Source: an uncultured Prevotellaceae bacterium
GTDB lineage: Bacteria > Bacteroidota > Bacteroidia > Bacteroidales > Bacteroidaceae
NCBI GenBank assembly: GCA_946184125.1
Contig: CAMHEL010000004.1
Location: forward strand, 1 to 64,000
Direction of reading: 5' to 3'
DNA: 64,000 bases
Shown: one piece after another, positions 1-15,000 of the stretch
Numbering within the stretch: position 1 is the first letter of the stretch
Layout of the letters: each line of letters begins with the position of its first letter
The notes under the pieces: generated by a model
Database searches by the model: none
What the model was told of the DNA's origin: nothing
What the model saw: only the letters and a program-made list of their open reading frames with translations
Translations under genes and position numbers: made by a program

Positions 1-975
1 CAGGAGGATGACTTCGAGCGCCTGGAGCAACTCGGCTTCGACTTCGTGCGCATCCCCATCGACGAGGTGCAGTTCTGGGATGAGGAAGGCAACAAACTGC
101 CCGAGGCGTGGGATTTGCTCACCAATGCCCTCCAGCTGGCCGCCAAGCATCACCTGCGTGCCATTGTCGACCTGCACATCATCCGCTCACATTACTTCAA
201 TGCCGTCAATGAAGGTGGAGACGATGGCAATACACTCTTCACGTCGGACAAAGCCCAGCAAGACCTCATCGACATGTGGTATCAACTGTCGGATGTGCTC
301 AAGGGATTCAGCACCGACTCCGTGGCTTATGAGTTCATGAACGAGCCAGTGGCTGACGACCACGAGCAGTGGAACCAATTGGTGGCCAAGGTGCATAAGG
401 CCCTTAGGGAGCGTGAACCACAGCGCACACTTGTTGTCGGTTCGAACCGCTGGCAAGGATATGAGACCATGAAATACCTCAAGGTGCCCGAAGGCGACAA
501 GAACATCGTGCTCTCATTCCACTACTACAACCCCATGATACTCACCCACTATGGCGCTTGGTGGACACCCATCGGCAAGTACAAGGGCAAGGTGAACTAC
601 CCTGGCATTCTCGTGTCGAAAGAAGATTACGAGGCTGCACCCGATTCACTGAAGTCATTGCTTGAGCCCTACACCACCCAGGAGTGGAACGTCGACAAGA
701 TACGTGAGGATTTCAAAGACGCCATTGAGGTGGCCAAACGTTACAACCTGCAGCTCTTCTGCGGCGAATGGGGTGTCTATGAGCCCGTCGACAGGGAACT
801 GGCTTACAAGTGGACCAAAGACATGCTGAGCGTGTTCGACGAGTTCGATATTGCCTGGACCACATGGTGCTACGATGCCGACTTCGGCTTCTGGAACCAG
901 GAGAAACACGACTACAAAGACAAGCCTCTTGTGGACATACTTATGTCGGGCGAGGCACTCGAGAAGGACAAATAA
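1..975 (+). CDS. Glycoside hydrolase family 5 (endoglucanase-like), 3' portion; start lies before the window
   Basis: Frame is open from base 1 (QEDDFERLEQLGFDFVRIPI...). GH5-like blocks: 'YEFMNEPVADDHEQWN' (acid/base NEP) and 'FCGEWGVYEP' (nucleophile E). TAA stop at 973-975. Confidence 0.85.
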   Translation, partial: QEDDFERLEQLGFDFVRIPIDEVQFWDEEGNKLPEAWDLLTNALQLAAKHHLRAIVDLHIIRSHYFNAVNEGGDDGNTLFTSDKAQQDLIDMWYQLSDVLKGFSTDSVAYEFMNEPVADDHEQWNQLVAKVHKALREREPQRTLVVGSNRWQGYETMKYLKVPEGDKNIVLSFHYYNPMILTHYGAWWTPIGKYKGKVNYPGILVSKEDYEAAPDSLKSLLEPYTTQEWNVDKIREDFKDAIEVAKRYNLQLFCGEWGVYEPVDRELAYKWTKDMLSVFDEFDIAWTTWCYDADFGFWNQEKHDYKDKPLVDILMSGEALEKDK

Positions 976-999
976 ACGGGTCTTCTCAAAGTAAGTCTT

Positions 1000-1035
1000 A
1001 CAGTCCCCTGCAAAAGTTTGTTTGCAGGGGACTGT
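1000..1035 (+). terminator. Rho-independent-type hairpin after the GH5 gene
   Basis: Perfect 15-bp inverted repeat ACAGTCCCCTGCAAA / TTTGCAGGGGACTGT with a 6-nt loop, 25 bp after the stop codon. Confidence 0.75.
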
Positions 1036-1116
1036 TTATAAGCGAAAAAGCAAAGCCGTTGCCTACGGCGGCTGGGAATTTGAAAAGATTTCTTTTTCAA
1101 TACCCTTTCAAATTTG

Positions 1117-1147
1117 TTTGCTGTTTCAATCGTTTTTGCTATTTTTG
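1117..1147 (+). promoter_or_regulatory. Bacteroidota sigma-ABfr-type promoter for the GNAT gene
   Basis: TTTG (1117-1120), 19-bp spacer, TATTTTTG (1140-1147), matching TTTG/TAnnTTTG; the ATG follows at 1182. Confidence 0.7.
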
Positions 1148-1181
1148 CAAAGCAATCTATTTTTTGAGAAAAGAACTAATC

Positions 1182-1685
1182 ATGGACCATAGCAGGACGA
1201 TCAGAAAGGCAAAGCCCACAGACATGACAGAGATCATGAAGGTCATGGACGCCGCAAAGAATGTCATGCGGCAGTCGGGCAACAAGAACCAATGGGTGGA
1301 TGGCTACCCATCCGAGGAAGTCATCCAGAAGGATATGGAGAGGGAAGGCGGTTTTATCGTGGAGGACAGTGGCCGTATCGTTGGCTATTTCGCTTTCTTG
1401 GCGTCTCCCGAACCGACCTATGCCCGGATTGTGGATGGGGAGTGGCTTGATGACGAACTGCCCTATCACGTCATCCACCGAATAGCCAGTTATCCTGAGG
1501 TCCATGGCGTCTTTCGCGACATGTTGGACTTCTGCCTGTCACATGACCCGAATATCCGCATCGACACCCACCGCGACAACCACATCATGCAGCATAATAT
1601 CGCAAAACACGGTTTTTCTTATTGCGGCATCATTTTCCTCGCTTCAGGTGATGAGCGGCTGGCCTATCAAAAGCTGCAAAGATGA
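1182..1685 (+). CDS. GNAT family N-acetyltransferase
   Basis: MDHSRTIRKAKPTDMTEIMKVMDAAKNVMRQSGNKNQW...RIDTHRDNHIMQHNIAKHGFSYCGII is GNAT-like. Start set at 1182 (inside ORF 810..1685), downstream of the promoter. Confidence 0.8.
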   Translation: MDHSRTIRKAKPTDMTEIMKVMDAAKNVMRQSGNKNQWVDGYPSEEVIQKDMEREGGFIVEDSGRIVGYFAFLASPEPTYARIVDGEWLDDELPYHVIHRIASYPEVHGVFRDMLDFCLSHDPNIRIDTHRDNHIMQHNIAKHGFSYCGIIFLASGDERLAYQKLQR

Positions 1686-1770
1686 CATGTTGTTCACGCT
1701 TGAGAACAACAACGTCTGCAATGCCACTTCTGTGTGAAACAGATAACCGGCCGTTTCGTGTTGCCCGATC

Positions 1771-5871
<4,101 letters not shown>

Positions 5872-5919
5872 CTATATTCGCAACGATTCTCCATTTAAAG
5901 AAAAAAAGTATGTTCAAAA

Positions 5920-5951
5920 TTTGTGGCAGTTTGGAAAAATCAGTAATTTTG
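5920..5951 (+). promoter_or_regulatory. Bacteroidota-type promoter for the giant surface-protein operon
   Basis: TTTG (5920-5923), 20-bp spacer, TAATTTTG (5944-5951); implies a ~130-nt leader before the ATG at 6091. Confidence 0.7.
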
Positions 5952-6090
5952 CAAAATTATAGTGTTCAATGGCTTCGCCTTCCAACATCCTACGCCTAAA
6001 AGAAGGAACGGCAACACGGTTTATCATCCAAGAAAAAAACGGTTATCAGCACAAAAATTACAAAAACAAATCACATAAAAACAGACAATT

Positions 6091-9000
6091 ATGAGCAGAA
6101 TGAAGAGGACATTCAAGAGCAGATGGGTGGTGGCGATGCTACTGTCTTTCTGGGCGATGTTCATCCCTTTGACAGCCATGGCCGATTGTTATGAGGAACA
6201 GGCTTCCAATTACCAGGTCTTTCTGTCGGGGACAGATCAGGTTACCATCAAGGTACCCATCTTCGACAAGGGTGGATACGATTCGTGGGTACGTAATGGC
6301 CGGCTTTTCTACTCCGTAGCAGGCGAAAGTGGAGAAACCATGCTTCTTTTTTGGGGTGTGAACGATGGCGAGGATGACAAAGACATCGACCCATCGGAGT
6401 ATACCAGCAACAGGGATGACTGGAAAAACTATGGCAGCGATTATGTCTATGGCCATTTGAAGACCAGTGCCGGAGGCACCGTATACTGTAAGATTGAAGT
6501 AGATAACAGCGAGGTGGCTTTGGAAAAAAACAAAGTGAGAAGAGAAAAAATCTACACCCACAGTGGCGACAATTATTGGGTCAGCGCTCGCTGGGTGGTG
6601 CCAGAGAACGTCAGGGGCAAGAAAGTGACATTTTCGTGGAAGGTTCGCCGTTCTGGTCATCTACGCTACAAAGACAACGTGAAAGGTCTTGAAGACTTCC
6701 CCATCACCATGCCCGACAGTCCTCCGTCACTCGACATCTCGGTGTCGCGCCCCATCATCACAAGAGAAAATGTCGGTAAGATAATGGTTCCCTGGATTAT
6801 CGGCACAAATAAGGTGCAGAAGGTGGAGACCGTCTACTATGACATCGACAACAAGGAGGTTACCGAAACACTACCTGATACCACCAAGATGGGCATGATA
6901 CCCATTGATGCAGTCAAGCCCCACCGCTCCTTCTATATCAAGGTCGACTATTATAACTCAGAGGGCAACCTTGTGAAAGGCAAGATGAGCACTCCGCAGT
7001 CGATGCCAATGATTCATGCCCCCAAGAATTTCATAGCAACCCCGCAAAATGATGGCACCGGTTCGGTGTTGCTATCGTGGGAAATGGACTGTCTGAATGA
7101 TGAAGACCTCATCGACGGGGATGTCTTCGAAATTCAGCGCTCCGTCACCGGAAATGAAGAGGACTATACCAGTTTGGGGCAGGAAGTGTTCGATATCAAC
7201 AATTCGGAATACAGTTTTGTTGATTCCACCTTGCTCGAGTCATTCACTCCCTCCTCTATCACTGAGTTCGGCAAATTCCCGACAGTTCGTTATCGCATTC
7301 GCCGTGGTGCAACAGCCTATTGGGGATGGAAAAACAACCCCACAATGGCGACGACATCCGCCTCGTTGGGTACCATGAACCTTCTCTATCCCATCGATGC
7401 CAAGTCGGAATTAACGAATAAGGATGAGCGCACCGTGAAGGTGACATGGAACTATCGGTCAAATGACCCAGAGCACTGGTATGTGTGGGACAATAGAGCC
7501 AAGATGCTGCTCACAGTCTATATGCGCAATCAAGACGATCAGTTGGTGGACAGCACCGTATATACCCTCACCGAAAAAGAGATAAGGGAGAAGACGAAGA
7601 CCCTGAATTTGCTGCGGCCCTGCATCAAATACGATGTGAAACTGAGCATCCTCGATGAAGACACCCCTGTGGGAAAAGGCGGGTACTTCTCCATCAAATC
7701 GATAAAAGACTGGAACACCCTCTGTCGTTACACCTTGGAAGGTGGAAACACGGGTGGCATGGTGGTATCTCTCGAATGTGACTTGAACCTTGTAAATGAT
7801 GATCCAGGGTCCCTATTAGGTTCTGAAGAACATCCATTCATGGGTATTTTCGAAGGAAACGGGCACGCCTTCAACCCTAATGACATACCGAGAAGCCGTC
7901 CAAGTTTATTCTTCTTTGCCTCCACTGAAAATGCCACCATCAGGAATTTGATTGTCAATGCCAATTTCACCAACAGAGTTATTTTAAGTGGAATGGTGGC
8001 ATCGGCCACAAATACCATTATTGAAAAATGTGTCGTCAATGTTTCTTTCGAGAAGTTTAAGCTGGCTTCCGGCATGGTTGTGCAAGGTAACAATGTGACC
8101 ATCAAGAACTGTTTGGTGAATGTGTTGGCTTTGAAAACCGACGATTTCTTCAATTTTGGTGGCTATTTCATAACTGGTGAGAATTGCCATGTCATCAATT
8201 CTGTCCTCGCATTCCAGATGAATGTCATTAATGCTTCGAACAATAGCCAGTTTTATGCCATCAATATAGGAGGTTCATGCTCACCAGATAACTGCTATAC
8301 TTATTCGGCCGACAAATCGATAAACAGCACCCAGTCCACTACTATGTATAGGGGACGCCCAATCAGTTCCAGCCTTCTTGGTGAATACTGGACGACTTCC
8401 AGCACGGCTCCCAATGTCTACCCAAAGATAAGCAATTCCATAGAATACGTATTCGAACGCTTCTCGTCACTTGTGGTCGAGGGTCCGACATATTATTATG
8501 AGATTTCCGGCAAGGTGCTCAAAGGACTTGAGGCACGTCAGCTTCAGAGCAGCGTTGTGCTGACTTGGGATTTGGATGGCGGCGCAGTGGACTACTGCCA
8601 AGTACTGCGAAAAACAGTGGGGGGAACGAAATTTGATATCATTGCCCCCGAAGTGATTGGCACATCCTATGAGGACAAAGATGTCTCACCTCTTGAAAAA
8701 TATGAGTATTTCGTCCGCTCAGCAGTGAACTGCGAGGGTACCCATTTCGAATACACCGACACCATCACCGGCTCATGTAAGGATACAGGACTACTGGAGG
8801 GCTATGTACGCTTTGTCGACGGAACGGGCATCCCAGGACTCACCATCACGGTGACCGACTCTGAAGACAATTTGGCAGGCACTACCGAAACCGACGACAA
8901 AGGCTATTATAAGGTGGACAATCTCTCCTATAAGGGACAGAGGAAAATCTACTACACTGTCGCTGTCGTATCCACTTCGAGTCTGGCTTTCGAAAAAGAC

Positions 9001-12000
9001 AAGAAAGCAAATACCATATCGTTCGACGATTCATCCAACCACTGCATACTTGAAGACTTCACCGTCGTCTCGGGATACCGTTTCTCGGGCTATGTGATGT
9101 ATGATGGCACGTCAATACCCGTCCCTGGAGTCAACTTCTCGGTCAATGGGCATGATGTCTATGCGTCAACAGGCGACTTGCTTGAGACCGACCATAGCGG
9201 TAAGTTCTCTTTCTATGTGATAGGCAACCAGCAGACGACCATCGTCTCCAAGAAAGATGGCCATATATTCGTCAACAACGGAAAATACGAGCATTATTTC
9301 ACCGACAAGCTTTCGGAGGTCCACTTCTATGATGCCACGAAGGTGAAGTTGGTGGGACGTATGGCAGGTGGCGACATCCAGGGCGATCTTCCTTTGGATA
9401 ACAGCCTCTCGCGCAACAACCTTGGCACCGACCTGGAAATGGTCCTCACGCTGGAGGGCGACAACACATCAAGTTTGGTGTACGACAACCTCAATCCTCT
9501 GCTTACGGAGCGCGATACGGTGTTTGTCAATGGGCACAAGAGCAGTAAAGCCGAGCACGTGACGAAAGTGCATTTCTACCGCAAGCGCATGGTGGTCAAC
9601 CCCGATGAGACTACTGGTGAGTTCACCCTCATGCTTCCGCCCGTGAAATGGAAAGTGCTGCAGGCATACTGCAATGGTTACGGTACACTCTTCCAGGATG
9701 GTAAGGCGAGTGAAGTGGTCGACCTGACCGACTCGCTCACCCTGCATACCGACAATTACAACGGTTCATGGCAAGACATCGACGGCATCAACGTCACCAA
9801 TCCCAATGTGAGATACAATGGCATCTACAAGTGCATCTACCACGCACCTATAGAACTGCGTTACACACAGCTCAACTACGATAATTTCGACTACCTTGGC
9901 GACAAGAACTACACCGCATACAACCAGGGCGGCGACAAGGAAATCGTCCCGCTCGCCTATAATGACACGGTAAAAGTGAAGGTCAACAACGTTGTCAAAG
10001 AGCAAGTGCTGACAAAATACACATTTGGCCATCCTGTGTTCAACATCAACCGCCCCTATGCCTTCCAGCTGTCGGCCCAGGAGCGCTATTACTGGAACAA
10101 CAACCAGCGCAGCGACACCATCGATGTGGTGAAACTCAATGGTGGCACTGTTACCATCCACAATAGCATGGAAAGTTCCACACACAGTGAGAAGGTGGAG
10201 CTTGATAGCGAAGGAATAGGCTACGTCAACTTGAAGGCATCGCAGATTTCATACAACCTTACGAGTAATGATGCCTTGCGCAACGTCACGATGACATTGG
10301 AGATTAATGGACTCACCTGCGAGGCAGAACCCATAGAGGCCTATATCCTCAACCTATACGCCATACCAGGTGCGAAAGACATACTCAACTCAGAGAAGCC
10401 CACCTTGGTCGACATCCTTCGCGACCCGCCAGGCGGCGGCAGTTATGCCACCCTGTCAAAGGGCTCCACACTGAAGTATTCCTACACCATGGACATGAAA
10501 TGGTCGGCAGGCATCACTCTTGACCTCAGCTCCGGCACTGGAATGAACAATTACTATGGAGTGACGACCACCTCCCCCCCTGGTGGCTTTGGTCCCTCCT
10601 ATGGCGTCATCCAGGATGCAAAGAACGAAACGGCGTATTCGAATGACTTCACTTTCAATGGCAGCGGCAGCCGAGCCTACAATTACACCATGACAGCCAC
10701 CGAGGACATCAAGACCAGTACGGGTGGCACAATGGTAGGCGCTCCAGCCGACCTTTACATCGGCGTGGTACAGAACAATATCGTCACGCCTGCAGTCGCC
10801 ATCCGTGCCGTGTCCGACAGCGTGTTCCAGCAGATGGTTGGCTTGCTTGCAGGAGGTGTGTTGCCCACAGGCGACAAAGCCAAATCCGGACGTATGGCGG
10901 AAATCGCCAGGGGAACCGACAAGAAAGGCAATGTGTACCACCTGGTGCGTAATGAGACTTTGTCGATGGGCGCCAACATCACCTCATCGTTCATCCACAG
11001 CCAGAAAAACATCCTCGGCCAAATCATACCCGAACTCTTCGAACAGTGTCGCTCGCTGATGTTCATCGGCACCGAGGCGGAAGCCCAAAAGCTTGCCAAC
11101 TCTACGAAGAAGAATGTGTATCTCTCGTTGGTGGCGCCTACCGACAGCGCTTTCGCCGTCATGAATATGTGGAAGGGCAACCCCATCATCTACACCCTGA
11201 AGGACCACCACGACTCCAAGAATCACAAAGATGGCATGAGCTATGTCATCGTGAAGCCCGAAAACTATAAGGACACAAGTCTGGAAATAGATGAGGTGCA
11301 GAAATACTGCGGCATCATGTACGAATGGATAAAGATGATTCAGCGCAACGAGGAGGAAAAGCTGGCAGCCAATGAATTGGTTCGGAACTTCGATGTGGAT
11401 GGTGGTTCTTCCACTACTTACGCTGAGAATTTCGAGAGCCAGTATGCCAATACTTTCTCCACGACAGCACCATTGGGCATCAGCGTCGACAACTATTTCA
11501 GTTCCAGTGGGGATTCCTACAGTGGAGGCGATATCGTGCTTAATGCCGCCAATTCCTTTGGCAAGGTGTTCGGTCCCTTCATCGTCAAGCTTCTTGGCAA
11601 AATCATGTCGTCGAACACCGTCGAAGCCAACGGCTCAAAGGATATTAACAAAGGAAGGTACACCACAGAGGTCAACTTCACCGGAAGCCGTGTCAAATTC
11701 CTCATCTATCCCACGTTGTCGTATTCGGTGACACCCAAGAACACCAAGACCGAGACCTACAACCGCAAAGAGTCGTTCTCCATCAGCATGAACAGTGCCA
11801 GCCACCTCAACTTCGATGTCTATCGCACCAAGGTCATGAAGAACGACAAGATCAAGCCTCAGGATGAGCTCGATGTGTTCACCAATCAGAACATGCTCGA
11901 CCAGGAGAGTTATGAGAAGGCCTTCCTCAACCGCCATTTCAATTTGGACAACATGGAAGAGGACTTCTACCGCAGTCCCAGAGGCTTTGTTTACCGCACT

Positions 12001-15000
12001 CGTGGCGGTGCCACAGCCCAGCCATGGGAGAACCAGCGCTCCACTATTTTCTACAATCCCGGTACAGAGATCGATGCCAAGACCTTGAAGATAGAGAACC
12101 CGAAAATCACGCTCGACAAGCAGAGCGTGAGCGGTGTTCCCTTCGGCGAGCCGGCAGTATTCAAAATCTATCTGACCAATGAAAGCGAAGCTCCCAATGC
12201 CGTCACCTATGGATTGTCGTATTACACACTCTTCCTCGACGACTCTTCCAATCCCCATGGAGCGAAACTGATGATTGACGGCGTTCCACTCTCTAATGAT
12301 GGACGCTCCATCTATGCGCCATTTGGAGCGGTGACTGAAAAGACTCTTGAGGTCTATGCCGGAAAAGAATTCGACTACGAGAACCTGCAGATAGGCGTTA
12401 TGTCGAAAGGTGACGCCAACATCAGGGAATTGGTGAAGTTCGATGTCCATTTCCTCCATACTGCTGGTCCGGTCAACATCTCCGTTCCTGGCGATAGGTG
12501 GGTGATGAATACCGATGCGCCCAGCAATGTCAAGGGTTACTACCTGCCAGTGAAAATCGACGGTTTCGACCGGAAGCAGCCGAATTTCGACCACATCGAG
12601 TTCCAGTACAAGGAGACAGCCCGGGGCGATGACCACTGGACCAACCAGTGCTCGTTCTACGCCAGCGACACCCTGATGGCGAAAGCCAGTGGGGCAAAGG
12701 CGATGATACCCGAGAATGGGTATATCGACACTGAGTTCTATGGCGAGCAAATCATCATGGAGAAAGCCTACGACCTGCGTGCCGTGCTCTTCATTCGCAA
12801 CGGCACAGGTTTCATCACCTCCACTTCAAAGGTTATCAGTGGCATCAAGGACACACGCCGGCCTCAAATCTTTGGCACTCCCACCCCATCGGATGGTGTG
12901 CTCGACATTGGTGAGAACATCGTGTTCGATTTTACCGAGGCGATAGAGTACAATTACATCGACCATAATACCGACTTCGAGGTGAAGGGCGAGGTGAACA
13001 ATGACAACATAGCCGAAACCGTGGCCATCGACTTCCAAGGCAAGGGAAGCGTGGAGTCGGAGGCTGAGCGCAACTTCACCGGCAAGGACCTGACCGTCTC
13101 GATGATGGTGTATCCCAAGGCCACTGGCGAAGGAATGCCGCTCTTCTCGCACGGCAAGGACAACAAGCGCCTGCAGCTCTGGCTCACTGATGATATGAAG
13201 CTCAAAGCCGTGGTGAATGAAGTCGACAACAAATACATCTCCTCCTCTCCCATCGGCTCTGGCGGCTTCCAACAAGTGGCCATGGTTATACAGCAACCCG
13301 AGTCCAACAAAGAACCGTGGAAGCTGACCCTCTACAATGGCGGAAAGCCCATTGGCACATTCAAGATGGACGAGCCATATACGGGCTCCGGACGCCTCAT
13401 CTTCGGACGCACCAACGAGGAGAACCGACATGATCAAGACTGCAGATACTACACCGGACGTATGATGGAAGCCCGCGTGTGGTACCGAGCACTCACACCA
13501 AGCCAAATCAATAGCTATGGCGAGAAACGGCTTACCGGCTATGAGATGGGGCTGGTAGACTACTACCCCATGAATGAAGGTCAAGGCAACTATGCCACCG
13601 ACCATGCTCAAGGAGCCCATGCACAAATCATCGACGCCTCATGGGCCATCCCGAGAACCATGTCGCTACATCTCGACTTTTCCGACCGTGGTATGGCACT
13701 TAAGAAGAATGCCCTCAAGCGAAACAAGGACGAGGACTACACCCTCATGTTCTGGTTCAGAACCACCGAAGAAGGACGCGGAGCACTCATCTCGAACGGT
13801 GCCGGATATGCCGATGACGTGGAAGCCGAGAACCAGTTCTTCATCGGTTTCGAGGGTAGCCAGCTCGTCTACCGCTCCAACGGAATGCAAATCGATATCC
13901 CCGGCGACTACAGCGACGACGCTTGGCACCACTATGCCATGACCGTCAACCGCGCACGCAATGTGGCAAATATCTACATGGACCGCACGCTGCGCGCCAC
14001 CTTCGCTGCCGACACCCTCGGAGGTATCATTGATGGTTATCCGCTCTTGGGTGGCACACTCCACATGAGCAAGAAAGACTCACTGGTGGCCGACACTCAC
14101 AACTGGCTCAGGGGAAATCTCGATGAGATATGCCTCTTCGGTCAGGCGCTCCCGCTCACACTCATTAGCAACTTCAGCATGAAGTGCCCCCATGGCGATG
14201 AGGCAGGCCTGCTCGCCTACTTGGGATTCAACCGGCAGGAGCTGCAGAGCGACAACACTTTCAAGACTGTGCCCTACGAATACAGCCAGGTGATTTATAC
14301 GGACCGTGAAGGCAACGTCAGATACGTGGAAGACCCCGTGACAAAAAAGCCCACGAACATTCCCGTGCGCGACTACCTCTTCGCCGACACCGTCTCGCAC
14401 GCCAAGGTGCTTGCACATATCGACCAGGAAATGGGTGCTCCTGTGAGGCCCTACGAGGAGCTCAAGAACCTCAACTTCAGCTTTGTGGCTCGCGACAACC
14501 AACTCCTTGTCAGCATCGATGAACCGACGGAATACATTAATAAACGAAACGTCTATGTCACGGTGCGCAACATTGCCGACCTCAACGGCAACAGCATGGC
14601 TTCGCCTTCAACGATGAGCTGCTTCGTCGACTGCAACCCGCTTAGATGGAGCGAGAAAACCATCAGCACCTACATGCTCTACGGATATAGTAACACGTAT
14701 AGGACGTCCATCAAGAACGTCAGCGGCACCACGCATACCTACAAAATCACCAACTGTCCGAAATGGCTGACTGTCAGTTCGCCGACAAACACCATCGGAC
14801 CGAGGGGCGAAGAGTCGATCGTGTTCACCATCAACGAAAACCTCAATGCGGGTACCTACGACGAAATCATCTACCTGACGGATGAGAACGGACTTGCCGA
14901 ACCACTTGCCTTCAACATTGAAGTCTACGATAATGAGCCGGAATGGACGGTGAGCAACCACCTGCGCCAGTTCTCGATGAACATTATCGGACGTGTGGTG

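Noticed and set aside
810-1181. N-terminal extension of the GNAT ORF
   Set aside because: Runs through the GH5 stop, terminator hairpin and promoter; real start placed at 1182.
1689-1710. GTTGTTC/GAACAAC hairpin after the GNAT gene as a terminator
   Set aside because: Seven-bp stem without a T tract; not strong enough to call.
10572-10580. C-rich tract (ctccccccc) in the giant gene as a phase-variation switch
   Set aside because: Only seven consecutive C, in an ordinary Pro-Pro codon context; too short to argue for slippage.
11635-12750. 371-aa minus-strand ORF inside the giant gene
   Set aside because: Antisense to an intact long frame; no independent evidence.
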